A DNA stretch of 64,000 nt from Terriglobia bacterium (GTDB lineage: Bacteria > Acidobacteriota > Terriglobia > Terriglobales > Acidobacteriaceae): positions 1 through 64,000 of the forward strand of contig JAVUPY010000062.1 in NCBI GenBank assembly GCA_032252755.1, read 5' to 3'. The notes under the pieces are model-generated. The model worked only from the letters and a program-made list of their open reading frames with translations. It was not told where the DNA came from and searched no databases. Positions 46,125 to 53,577 of this stretch are shown here, piece by piece; the stretch's first letter is position 1, and each line of letters starts with the position of its first letter. A program made the position numbers and the translations under genes.

Positions 46125-46467
46125 GCAACACTCCGTGGGCAGAGCCCCTTGCATACTTCCGGGGGCGATTTGATTACCAGAAATACACGCCACTATAGTC
46201 CCAGCCCCGAACCCCGTCCACGAACTTCATTCACTCGAAGAATCGACACTTAGACATGTCATCCTGAGCGGAGCGTAGCTGTATCGCACGGAACCGGAGG
46301 CCTTCTGTTTTTCCTTTGTGTTCCTTCGTGTCCTTCGTGGTTAGCTCTCCCTTCCCTTCCCATTCCCCCCACTGCGGTTTAGAATTCCCTTAGCGCGTGT
46401 GGGCGCATCCTACTTAGTAGTTACGCGTAGTAGTTACAGCAGTTATTTCAATTTCTGAGAGCGATTC
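46125..46467. other. non-coding gap between S46 peptidase and citrate synthase genes
   Basis: Holds two phrases typical of dispersed repeats: GTCATCCTGAGCGGAGCG near 46258 and TTTGTGTTCCTTCGTGTCCTTCGTGG near 46315-46340. Next to the citrate synthase gene is a direct repeat TAGTAGTTAC (46415-46424 and 46428-46437). GAGAG upstream of ATG 46468 is the probable ribosome binding site. Confidence 0.55.
46415..46437 (+). promoter_or_regulatory. direct repeat TAGTAGTTAC upstream of citrate synthase
   Basis: Two identical 10-base units with a 13-base period, 31 bases before the ATG. It could be an operator for a regulator that binds direct repeats, or lie in the 5' leader. Confidence 0.45.
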
Positions 46468-47601
46468 ATGCCAACCACCGAGACCACCAAGGGACTCGAA
46501 GGCGTAGTTGCCGCGAATTCCTCCATTTGTTACATCGACGGTGACCGTGGAATCCTTGCCTATCGCGGCATCGACATCCACGAACTCGCCGATCATTCCA
46601 ATTTCGAAGAAGTCTGTTACCTGCTCTGGTTTGGGAAGCTGCCGTCCCGCTCCGAGCTAGCCGACTTCCGCATGCAGCTCATTCGCGAGCGCAAGCTCGA
46701 TGCCCAGATCATCAGCTTCATTCGGCAGACGCCCAAGCACGCCCTGCCCATGGACATGCTGCGGACAATCGTCTCTGCCCTGGCTCTCTTCGATCCCGAG
46801 GAGAAGTCCAATGACGCCGACGCGAACCTGCGCAAGTCCACCCGCGTGACCTCGCAGATCGCCATGATCGTCGCCGCTTACGATCGCATCCGCAAGAACC
46901 TCCCGATCGTCGAGCCTGACCGTTCCCTCTCGCACGCCGGCAACTTCCTGTACATGCTGAACGGCCAGGTCCCGAGCGAAACCGCGACACGTGCCCTCGA
47001 CATAGCGCTCATCCTGCACGCCGATCACGAATTCAACGCCTCTACTTTCGCCGCTCGCGTCACCGCCGCTACTCTCAGCGACATGCACTCGGCAATTACC
47101 TCCGCCATTGGCGCACTCAAGGGTCCCCTCCACGGCGGAGCCAACGAAGCCGTCTTCCGTATTCTCGAGGAGATCAACAACAGCGGCGCCGACCCGGTCG
47201 ACTACGTCAAGGGAATGCTGGCGCAGAAGAAAAAGATCCCCGGTTTCGGACACCGCGTTTACACGACTGAAGATCCGCGCGCAACGCATCTCCGCCAGAT
47301 GTCACGCGACCTTGGCTACTCCAGTGGCCAGTCCAAGTGGTTCGAGATCTCACACAAGATTGAGGGGTACATCAACGCCGAAAAGAAGCTCAATGCCAAC
47401 GTCGACTTCTACTCCGCCTCGACCTACCACACGCTCGGCATCGATATCGACCTCTTCACCCCGATTTTCGCCGTCTCCCGTATCAGCGGCTGGACCGCGC
47501 ACGTAATGGAGCAACTCAACGACAACCGCCTCATCCGCCCGCGTGCCGAATACGTCGGTCCGGCCTACCCGAATCGTTACGTTCCGATAGAGAAGCGTTA
47601 G
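46468..47601 (+). CDS. citrate synthase (type II-like short form)
   Basis: Condenses oxaloacetate with acetyl-CoA. 377 residues, the length of Gram-positive/archaeal-type and methylcitrate synthases rather than the long E. coli GltA. Catalytic segments: SHAGNFLYMLNG, GPLHGGANEAV (His), PGFGHRVYTTEDPR (His) and NVDFYSASTYHTLGI (Asp). Methylcitrate synthase activity cannot be excluded. Own promoter region with a direct repeat; terminator at 47627. Confidence 0.95.
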   Translation: MPTTETTKGLEGVVAANSSICYIDGDRGILAYRGIDIHELADHSNFEEVCYLLWFGKLPSRSELADFRMQLIRERKLDAQIISFIRQTPKHALPMDMLRTIVSALALFDPEEKSNDADANLRKSTRVTSQIAMIVAAYDRIRKNLPIVEPDRSLSHAGNFLYMLNGQVPSETATRALDIALILHADHEFNASTFAARVTAATLSDMHSAITSAIGALKGPLHGGANEAVFRILEEINNSGADPVDYVKGMLAQKKKIPGFGHRVYTTEDPRATHLRQMSRDLGYSSGQSKWFEISHKIEGYINAEKKLNANVDFYSASTYHTLGIDIDLFTPIFAVSRISGWTAHVMEQLNDNRLIRPRAEYVGPAYPNRYVPIEKR

Positions 47602-47626
47602 CTTCTGTTTCCGTCCTGTTTCCGTG

Positions 47627-47663
47627 CCCCACGTCTGCCGCAGTCAGCAGACGTGGGGTTTTT
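47627..47663 (+). terminator. rho-independent terminator after citrate synthase
   Basis: CCCCACGTCTGC (47627-47638), 8-base loop, GCAGACGTGGGG (47647-47658), TTTTT. Perfect 12-bp stem; member of the same hairpin family as 28216. Confidence 0.93.
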
Positions 47664-47737
47664 CAATTGGGGCGTCACTTGTCCGTTGACACCTCCCCCA
47701 CCTTCGTGACAGCATTCCCGCCGTGTGAGGTGAGGGC

Positions 47738-48514
47738 ATGAAGAAGTTCCTCGTGTTGGCCTACGGCGTAGCTGTCTACGTCTTCTTCTTTGTCACGTTT
47801 CTCTACGCCATCGGTTTCGTCGGAGACCTGTTCGTTCCCAAAAACATCGACAACGGTCCTCTCTCCAGTACGACCGGGGCGATCATCATCGATCTCCTGT
47901 TGCTTGGCCTCTTCGCCATCCAGCACAGCGTCATGGCGCGTATGGGATTCAAGCGTGTAATGACGAAATTGATCGCGTGGCACATCGAACGCTCAACGTA
48001 TGTTCTCGCCGCGACGATTTGTCTCGCCGTCCTCATGTGGCAGTGGCGTCCCATACCCGGAATCGTCTGGCAGGTCCAGAACCCCACCGGAGTCCTCGCA
48101 CTTCAAGCCCTCTATCTGCTGGGCTGGCTTGGAATCCTGATCAGCACTTTCCTGATCAATCACTTCGACCTGTTCGGCCTCCACCAGGCCTATCGCTACT
48201 TCCGCGGCGAACCGCTCAAGCCCATTCCCTTCAAGACGCCGGCACTTTACAAGATGGTGCGCCATCCCATCTATCTCTGCTTCCTGGTTTCCTTCTGGGC
48301 AGCTCCAACGATGACCGCCGGGCACCTGCTCTTCTCCGTTATGACCACCGGCTACATTTTCGTAGGGATCTTCTTCGAGGAGCGCGACCTGGTCCATCAC
48401 TACGGCGAGCAGTACCGCAAGTACCGCCAAATGGTCCCAATGATCATTCCATGGTTCTTCCGCCGTGCGTCGCAACCCACGGACGAGCCCAAGAAGATGC
48501 GCGGCGCCGCATAA
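47738..48514 (+). CDS. mddA: MddA-like methanethiol S-methyltransferase (NnrU-related membrane protein)
   Basis: 258 residues with five or six membrane helices. The N-terminal FLYAIGFVGDLFVPKNID and the central HSVMARMGFKR, then LYKMVRHPIYLCFLVSFW and EERDLVHHYGEQYRKYRQMVPM, match MddA, which methylates methanethiol with S-adenosylmethionine to dimethyl sulfide. The PEMT/ICMT-like RHPIY and EE motifs for SAM binding are intact. Known MddA proteins have been reported from aerobic soil bacteria. Monocistronic. Confidence 0.8.
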   Translation: MKKFLVLAYGVAVYVFFFVTFLYAIGFVGDLFVPKNIDNGPLSSTTGAIIIDLLLLGLFAIQHSVMARMGFKRVMTKLIAWHIERSTYVLAATICLAVLMWQWRPIPGIVWQVQNPTGVLALQALYLLGWLGILISTFLINHFDLFGLHQAYRYFRGEPLKPIPFKTPALYKMVRHPIYLCFLVSFWAAPTMTAGHLLFSVMTTGYIFVGIFFEERDLVHHYGEQYRKYRQMVPMIIPWFFRRASQPTDEPKKMRGAA

Positions 48515-48584
48515 TCCGGTCCAAATAACGCTCCATGCCTTACGTCTGCCTTGTGCAGGCTTGGGCTCTGATCGCCGAGGAGAG

Positions 48585-48700
48585 ATGGCAGTGCAGTCAG
48601 TTTGATTACCGGAACAAGCAAAGGCATTAGGTATGAAACCGCGTTAGCCTTCGCACGCGCGGGCTATCGAGTACATGCGACCATGCGCAATCCAGCGTGA
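48585..48700 (+). pseudogene. decayed 5' fragment of a short-chain dehydrogenase gene
   Basis: ATG 48585 with a GAGGAGAG ribosome binding site opens MAVQSV; after one missing T the other frame continues ITGTSKGIRYETALAFARAGYRVHATMRNP to TGA 48698-48700. This is an SDR Rossmann N-terminus (TGxxxGI, here GIR instead of GIG). Nothing of the rest of the enzyme is visible downstream. A remnant, not a functional gene. Confidence 0.7.
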
Positions 48701-48772
48701 GCCTCTCACCTTGGAGACTCCAGAGCCGCATGCTTCATCTGTGCTCACATCGGCCTGAAGGTACGTGGGTTG

Positions 48773-49234
48773 TCAGACGCGGCCGACATCCATGAAGCTG
48801 AGGTCATGTGCTTCGTCCTGTACAGAACTCAGTGCGACTTTCACCTCGGCGATATAGAAGGCGCAACAGACAAGCAATGACATCATAGAGACGACGAAGA
48901 CAATCGCCGCGCAGACTGCGGCAGCGCTCCAGTAAAGTCCAAGTCCCAACAGCAGGCATGACAACAACGTTCCGGCGAGCGCGAGCAGCGCGAACAGGAA
49001 CGCGCGGCGAATCATCTCGGCGCGATGCTCGATCGAGGCGATCTGCGCTGTGTATGCGTCTGCTTCTGCATTCCGGGAGTTCCTGGTTGCGTCGTGTTTC
49101 GCGTGAACATATTGCCGAAGACGGCTGACAATTCCCATCAGTCGGACGTTGATGGAGAGAATCAAGAGCGCAGTCGCGGAGACGAAAATCGCAGGAGAGA
49201 CGAATGCTTGAAATAACCGAGCAACATCATTCAT
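48773..49234 (-). CDS. DUF2721-like membrane protein
   Basis: 153 residues from ATG 49234. An N-terminal helix (AFVSPAIFVSATALLILSINVRLMGIVSRLR), a cytoplasmic loop with charged helix (AQIASIEHRAEMIRRAF) and two more membrane helices (LFALLALAGTLLSCLLLGLGLYW, AAVCAAIVFVVSMMSLLVCCAFYIAEV). This matches the DUF2721 layout. Function unknown. ATG 49282 (16 residues earlier) is possible. Confidence 0.7.
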   Translation of the reverse strand: MNDVARLFQAFVSPAIFVSATALLILSINVRLMGIVSRLRQYVHAKHDATRNSRNAEADAYTAQIASIEHRAEMIRRAFLFALLALAGTLLSCLLLGLGLYWSAAAVCAAIVFVVSMMSLLVCCAFYIAEVKVALSSVQDEAHDLSFMDVGRV

Positions 49235-50160
49235 AGGATTCTCTACGAGACTATGATTCTTTATCGGATGCCAATGTCTCAACAGCTATTCTTCGGTAAT
49301 TTGGTACCCCCCTTGTTTCGCCCGTCCTGTTTTCAACGAGTTACGGAAATTTCCCTTGTAGCGCGATGGAAAGAAAGAACTTAAATCTGAAAATATCCCA
49401 GCGGCGTTTGTTTTCAGAATTTTGGGAAGGAAAATTGTCGTTTTGTCTGCGTGTTGTCGGACGCTGTTGCCGCTGGACGTTCTTCTTTCTTTGTTAAGGG
49501 AAAGGGCGCCGCGACATTTCAGCCGAGCGCGAAACAGAGTGCAGAGTCACTAAGACGTGCAGCAGGCTAGGGCGCTCTCGGTCCTGGGTGGGCGTCGGCG
49601 CGGGTAATACGGCAGCGACGAGTCGGGATGTGAAAGACCGTTGTTCGTTCCCCGCACCAAAGCCCGCGATAAGGTTAAGGCCCGAAAAACTTACGGCGCC
49701 CGCTGGGGGCGCCGCTTGATGGACTGTGTCCGGAACAATTGTACAACGTGGGGTCAAGGGTGTCGGTGGTTGGGATGAGGAAAACTTTCGGGCAGTTCCG
49801 AAATGGGAGGCAACTGAAAAGCTGTGTGCGCAAAGCAGTGGACTGTGTAGTGGGTGCGATGAAGCGATTACCGACTAGTGACAACGCGCAGCAGGGAGCG
49901 GAAGACGCTCTCGCGAGGGGCTGTGTATCGTTCAGTCGGGCATCGGTGGTGACGGATGATGTCGGTCATATGGTTAGCCTGTTCGCGGATGACCGTAAGC
50001 CGGGAGTTGGCTTCAGCACAGTTTGTATCCTGCAAGAGTTCGCATTCGCCAAGGACGACGGTAAGGGCTATTGAGGAGATCGTGCAGGAGGGAGCATTTG
50101 AGGGGGTCCACTTTGTTGACCTCGATATCAAGTATGCCATTCAGTCGGCGCGCAGATGTA
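49235..50160. other. gene-poor, repeat-bearing stretch
   Basis: About 0.9 kb without a convincing gene. It has GGTACCCCCCTTG at 49307 (compare 34052) and the second copy of the long dispersed repeat at 49690-49795. Several overlapping ORFs of 90-110 codons exist on both strands around 49740-50260, but none shows a recognisable domain, a good ribosome binding site, or clear codon bias. Confidence 0.5.
49690..49795 (+). repeat. long dispersed repeat, copy 2
   Basis: ACGGCGCCCGCTGGGGGCGCCGCTTGATGGACTG, then GTGGGGTCAAGGGTG and GGATGAGGAAAACTTTCGGG, in the same order as at 34296-34395. The GGCGCCC hairpin loop differs between copies, keeping the stem, which suggests a conserved structure. Confidence 0.55.
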
Positions 50161-50168
50161 CTGAATGT

Positions 50169-50250
50169 GTCACAAGTGACGGTGACGTCAGTCACCTCTT
50201 TAGTGGGGGGATGGGCCAATCGAGCGAGTTTGTTCCGAATTCAGAACAAA
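50169..50250 (+). promoter_or_regulatory. cluster of operator-like palindromes upstream of the Sel1-like gene
   Basis: GTCAC-AA-GTGAC (50169-50180) is followed at once by GTGA-CGTCAG-TCAC (50182-50195), which matches the CRP/FNR-like site of the heme promoter in 13 of 14 bases. Further on, TTTGTTC-C-GAATTC-A-GAACAAA (50229-50250) is a 22-base palindrome with one mismatched pair. All lie within 125 bases of GTG 50290. Confidence 0.55.
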
Positions 50251-50289
50251 TTCAGCCACCTTGATTCAGGTCATTCAAGAAGTGGTAAC

Positions 50290-50607
50290 GTGGCGGTTGT
50301 GGGGGACATTGCTGTGGGGGACAAAAGGCTGGGCGACCCAGAGATTAATCCGGGTGGCAAGTTGCACAGGCTCATCACATCGGACGAAGAGATCCTCAAG
50401 GCGGTGGTGAACCATGTTGGGCTGGACAGTTCCGAAGAGGCCCAAGCGATCTATGCGGAAGCCAGAAGAGGAAACCAGGTAGGGCAGTTCATTGTTGGGA
50501 TGGCGCTTCTAAAGGCAGGGCGCGAAGAGGCGGCAACGCCCTGGTTTGATCTGTCGGCTGCGCAGGGGTTCGAACCGGCGAAGCAACATTTAAGGAAAGC
50601 CGGGTAG
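50290..50607 (+). CDS. small Sel1/TPR-like repeat protein
   Basis: About 105 residues from GTG 50290. The C-terminal half reads SSEEAQAIYAEARRGNQVGQFIVGMALLKAGREEAATPWFDLSAAQGFEPAKQHL, two Sel1-like helical repeats. The N-terminal part is not recognised. The start is uncertain: the frame is open from 50071 and there is only a weak AAGAAG upstream. Sel1 repeats mediate protein-protein contact. Possible regulated accessory gene given the palindromes upstream. Confidence 0.55.
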   Translation: MAVVGDIAVGDKRLGDPEINPGGKLHRLITSDEEILKAVVNHVGLDSSEEAQAIYAEARRGNQVGQFIVGMALLKAGREEAATPWFDLSAAQGFEPAKQHLRKAG

Positions 50608-50678
50608 GACGGGGACACGAGGAAGACGGAATCGGTGGTTTGATCGGACTGGCGGGCCCACCCTGGAGCAAGAACAGA

Positions 50679-50879
50679 GTGATCGAGCGGTGGCTATTTT
50701 TCGGGCTGATGATTGAAATAGTCGGAATAGTGATTCTATTCCGTCTGCTGCATCGGAAGTTGAAGGCCCGACATCGCTCGCGGAACGAACTGATTAAGCG
50801 GATTTACACAGCGCGGGTTCTATCCCAACCATCTACCCCACGCAACCCAAATCGACAGCGGCACGGCTACTTTCAATAA
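50679..50879 (+). CDS. small membrane protein, doubtful
   Basis: From GTG 50679: about 66 residues, one clear membrane helix (WLFFGLMIEIVGIVILFRLLHRKL) followed by a basic tail. No family recognised. Start also possible at TTG 50640. It could be a real small membrane protein but codon evidence is thin. Confidence 0.35.
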   Translation: MIERWLFFGLMIEIVGIVILFRLLHRKLKARHRSRNELIKRIYTARVLSQPSTPRNPNRQRHGYFQ

Positions 50880-50999
50880 AGAAACGTTGGGGTTGTGACG
50901 GCGTGCTTTCTATGCCGTTAGCTGTCCTTGTGATACCGTCCGCGACACACTTACCGTTGCGACTGCGGAGCGGCATCCCGCCGCCGTGCTCACCTCGGT

Positions 51000-51371
51000 T
51001 TAAACGATCGATTGCAGGTGTTCTCGGATGGCCTGCACCGTTTTCATGAGGCTGTCGCCTGGCTCGATTCCAACGGATATGTGTCCTCTCTTCAGCGGTT
51101 GCACGAACTCGAAGAAGTTCCCGTACCGGATCAGGACATACTGCAATCCACCGCAATCGATCTCTCCTCTCTGCTGGACCAATTTCAACAGCGTCGGATT
51201 GACAATCAACTCCTCGTACTTGTCCGACTCCGACGCACTCGCGTTTGCCAGCGCCGCCCGCTGCCGCGACGTCAGCTTCCCATCCACATAAACCGCCACA
51301 TACCGAACCGCAGCATCAATGCCAAAAACGCTATCGATAATTGAGTTCGATACAGAAGGTGCACTCGCCAT
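51000..51371 (-). CDS. hypothetical protein, 123 aa
   Basis: ATG 51371 follows GGAGG at good spacing. Soluble alpha/beta protein: IIDSVFGIDAAVRYVAVYVDGKL, a helical middle, and GGLQYVLIRYGNFFEFVQPLKRGHISVGIEPG. The alternation of strand and helix recalls Roadblock/profilin-like folds but I cannot assign a family. Isolated on the minus strand. Confidence 0.6.
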   Translation of the reverse strand: MASAPSVSNSIIDSVFGIDAAVRYVAVYVDGKLTSRQRAALANASASESDKYEELIVNPTLLKLVQQRGEIDCGGLQYVLIRYGNFFEFVQPLKRGHISVGIEPGDSLMKTVQAIREHLQSIV

Positions 51372-51617
51372 ATCTGCCTCCGATCGCTCCACGATCCATG
51401 ATCAGGATAGAGGGTCATGTGGGCGGCTGTCAGTGTCTCCGAAGAGGCATGCCCCCAGTCGTGGGTGGAAAGATTGAGCAATGTTGAACAGACGCGGTCT
51501 TGATATCTTCTTACCCTTTGGTGAGTGCTTTGGGTAAGCTCAGCTATTCAGGAGTTACCAAAGCCCAGTCAAGCAGCGAGCCGGTCGCACCCGCTCTATT
51601 GAAAAGGAATCTCACTC

Positions 51618-52148
51618 ATGTTGAAGCAGGTCTTATATGTCGCATTCGTGTATGGTGCCATGTCTGCCGCTTCTGGCGATTCGAAGCCGCCGCTGCAGAC
51701 CGTGGGCAAAGTTGATCTTCAACGCTATGTCGGCAAATGGTATGAGATCGCTCGGTATCCCAACCGCTTCGAAAAGCGCTGCGTTTCCGATATCACAGCA
51801 ACTTACACCGCACGGCCGGACGGCAAGATCACGGTGCTCAACACATGCCGGAAAGCTGACGGTCAGATGAAGTCATCGCGGGGCCTCGCCAAAAGCGTCG
51901 ATCAGCGGACGAACGCCAAATTGAAAGTAACCTTCTTTTGGCCTTTATACGGCAAGTACTGGGTGATTGGACTGGATCCCGAATACCGGTATGCAGTGGT
52001 CAGCGAGCCGAGCCGCAAATACTTGTGGATTCTGAGTCGCACACCGAAGCTGGATCCCGAGCTTTACCAGAGGGCAGTGGACACGGTCCGGCAGCAAGGT
52101 CTCGATCCTTCTCGTCTGATTCGACCGCTGCAGGCTGAGAGGCCATAG
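51618..52148 (+). CDS. bacterial lipocalin (Blc-like)
   Basis: 176 residues with an N-terminal signal-like segment (LKQVLYVAFVYGAMSAAS) but no lipobox cysteine. The lipocalin signature VDLQRYVGKWYEIARYPNRFEKRC is textbook, followed by ATYTARPDGKITVLNTC, FWPLYGKYWVIGLDPEYRYAVVSEPSRKYLWILSRTP, all Blc features. Outer-membrane/periplasmic lipid-binding protein, often induced by envelope stress. AAGGAA precedes the ATG. Confidence 0.92.
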   Translation: MLKQVLYVAFVYGAMSAASGDSKPPLQTVGKVDLQRYVGKWYEIARYPNRFEKRCVSDITATYTARPDGKITVLNTCRKADGQMKSSRGLAKSVDQRTNAKLKVTFFWPLYGKYWVIGLDPEYRYAVVSEPSRKYLWILSRTPKLDPELYQRAVDTVRQQGLDPSRLIRPLQAERP

Positions 52149-52277
52149 GTCTCAGTTGACAATAATGATCCTCAATAGGTGAGGAACCGATGTCAGTTGG
52201 CAGGATTGAATCCTGCCACGCCGCATGCGCATACCGAGTTGCGGCGATGGACTCGAGTGATGGAATGTCATTGTGTG

Positions 52278-52973
52278 TCACACGACTGTTCCGAACAGCG
52301 CCCCGACGCCAGCGGTTACGGCCATCGCAATTGCACCCCAGAACGTGACGCGCGCTGCGCCTATCACGACCCCGGCACCGCCCACGCGCGCCGCCAACCC
52401 GCCCAGAATCGCCAGAAATACCAGTGAAGTTCCGGAGACGAGCGGGATCAGAGCACCAGACGGAGCGAAGACGGTGACCAGGAGAGGCATGGCTGCTCCA
52501 ACCCCGAAGCTGCCGGCTGAAGTCAAGGCAGCTTGGATCGGACGTGCACGGAAAGTCTCGGAGATGCCAAGCTCGTCCTGGGCGTGCGCGCCTATCGCGT
52601 CATGGGCCATCAACTGCTCGGCAACCTGTTTCGCAAGCGCCGGGTCTAGCCCGCGAGCGACATAGATTGCCATCAGTTCCTTTTGTTCACCCTTACGGTC
52701 AGCTTTGAGTTCCTTCCGCTCAAGCTCAAGTTCGGCCTTCTCGGTGTCTGCCTGTGAATAGACGGACACATACTCGCCGGCGGCCATTGACATTGACCCA
52801 GCCACCAATCCGGCAACCCCTGCGACCAATACGCTACTGTGAGTCGCATGTGCGGCTGCGACACCGAGTACCAGGCTTGATGTCGAAAGGATACCGTCGT
52901 TCGCGCCCAGTACTGCCGCACGCAGCCAGCCGATGCGTCCCGTGCGATGTTGTTCAATGTTGCCTGAAGGCAT
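52278..52973 (-). CDS. VIT1/CCC1-family divalent-metal transporter
   Basis: About 231 residues with five membrane helices: GWLRAAVLGANDGILSTSSLVLGVAAA, VLVAGVAGLVAGSMSMAAGEYVSV, a cytoplasmic helical metal-binding domain (LERKELKADRKGEQKELMAIYVARGLDPALAKQVAEQLM), then three more helices. This is the CCC1/VIT1 architecture, with the GANDGILST and SMAAGEYVSV motifs intact; likely Fe2+/Mn2+ export or storage. Start: ATG 52973 or TTG 52991. Confidence 0.88.
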   Translation of the reverse strand: MPSGNIEQHRTGRIGWLRAAVLGANDGILSTSSLVLGVAAAHATHSSVLVAGVAGLVAGSMSMAAGEYVSVYSQADTEKAELELERKELKADRKGEQKELMAIYVARGLDPALAKQVAEQLMAHDAIGAHAQDELGISETFRARPIQAALTSAGSFGVGAAMPLLVTVFAPSGALIPLVSGTSLVFLAILGGLAARVGGAGVVIGAARVTFWGAIAMAVTAGVGALFGTVV

Positions 52974-53029
52974 ACTCGAAGCGTCTCGCAAAAAGGATCA
53001 AGCAACAACAAAGTCAGGCGGGGGGATGC

Positions 53030-53110
53030 TTACCCGCGCCAACGAGAGTATCCCCATCCACCGCCACCGAGAACAAGCAGCACCAGGAGAACAATCAATA
53101 TGGTTGTCAT
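53030..53110 (-). CDS. DUF3309-like 26-residue membrane protein
   Basis: Reads MTTILIVLLVLLVLGGGGWGYSRWRG from ATG 53110, with GAGGTACAAC upstream. The Leu/Val-rich helix followed by GGGGWGYSRW is the DUF3309 small-protein pattern, usually found under stress or envelope control. One membrane helix. Directly upstream of (same strand as) the VIT1-like gene, separated by about 57 bases, so possibly co-transcribed. Confidence 0.8.
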   Translation of the reverse strand: MTTILIVLLVLLVLGGGGWGYSRWRG

Positions 53111-53577
53111 GTTGTACCTCACTTTCCATGAGGAAGTTAGCGGCCTTTGTAACGATCGCTCACGTCTTCATTCAATATCCTAGAAGTTGTGGAGACACCT
53201 GTCTGGTCACAATGGATCACATTGGAGCGGTACCTTTGCTCTTCGCGGATGTATTCTCGCTTTTGTTATGAATTGGAACCGTGAGGCGGCGCTCGGGACA
53301 GGTGGATCCGAATGACGGGATGGAGAATCCTCGAGGAACTACCCCGCCCCAGCGAAGCCAGGATGGCAACCCGGCTACAGCGAGGGCTTTTGTTCAGATA
53401 TGTCGTCGCGCGAGGCGCGACTTGGCGGGTCTCGGCGACGGTAGACCCCTTACTCACGTGCGAGGCTACTTTCCCGGGTGGGATGGGTGACTAAGGGTCG
53501 ACAATTTCTGGAAAAAATCGGTTCGCCTGAAGCTTTCCATTACTCTCAACCACTCGTTTTCAGCTATCCTGCGATTG
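53111..53577. other. non-coding gap with repeat copy
   Basis: No convincing gene. It carries the promoter region of the DUF3309/VIT1 genes (left side) and the second copy of the 75-bp element at 53401-53475. Confidence 0.5.
53401..53475. repeat. 75-bp dispersed repeat, copy 2
   Basis: TGTCGTCGCGCGAGGCGCGACTTG at the left and ACTCACGTGCGAGGCTACTTTC at the right match 35521-35595 at the same spacing. The left end forms a small hairpin (CGCGCGAGGCGCG type). Confidence 0.65.

Noticed and set aside
49739-50074. Possible 111-residue plus-strand protein
   Set aside because: Begins inside the dispersed repeat, overlaps competing frames on both strands and shows no domain or clear ribosome binding site.
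49868-50140. Possible 90-residue minus-strand protein
   Set aside because: No motif, no good start region; conflicts with equally poor plus-strand frames.
50560-50590. T-arm-like GGGTTCGAACC suggesting another tRNA
   Set aside because: It lies inside the Sel1-like frame and no acceptor or anticodon stem surrounds it.
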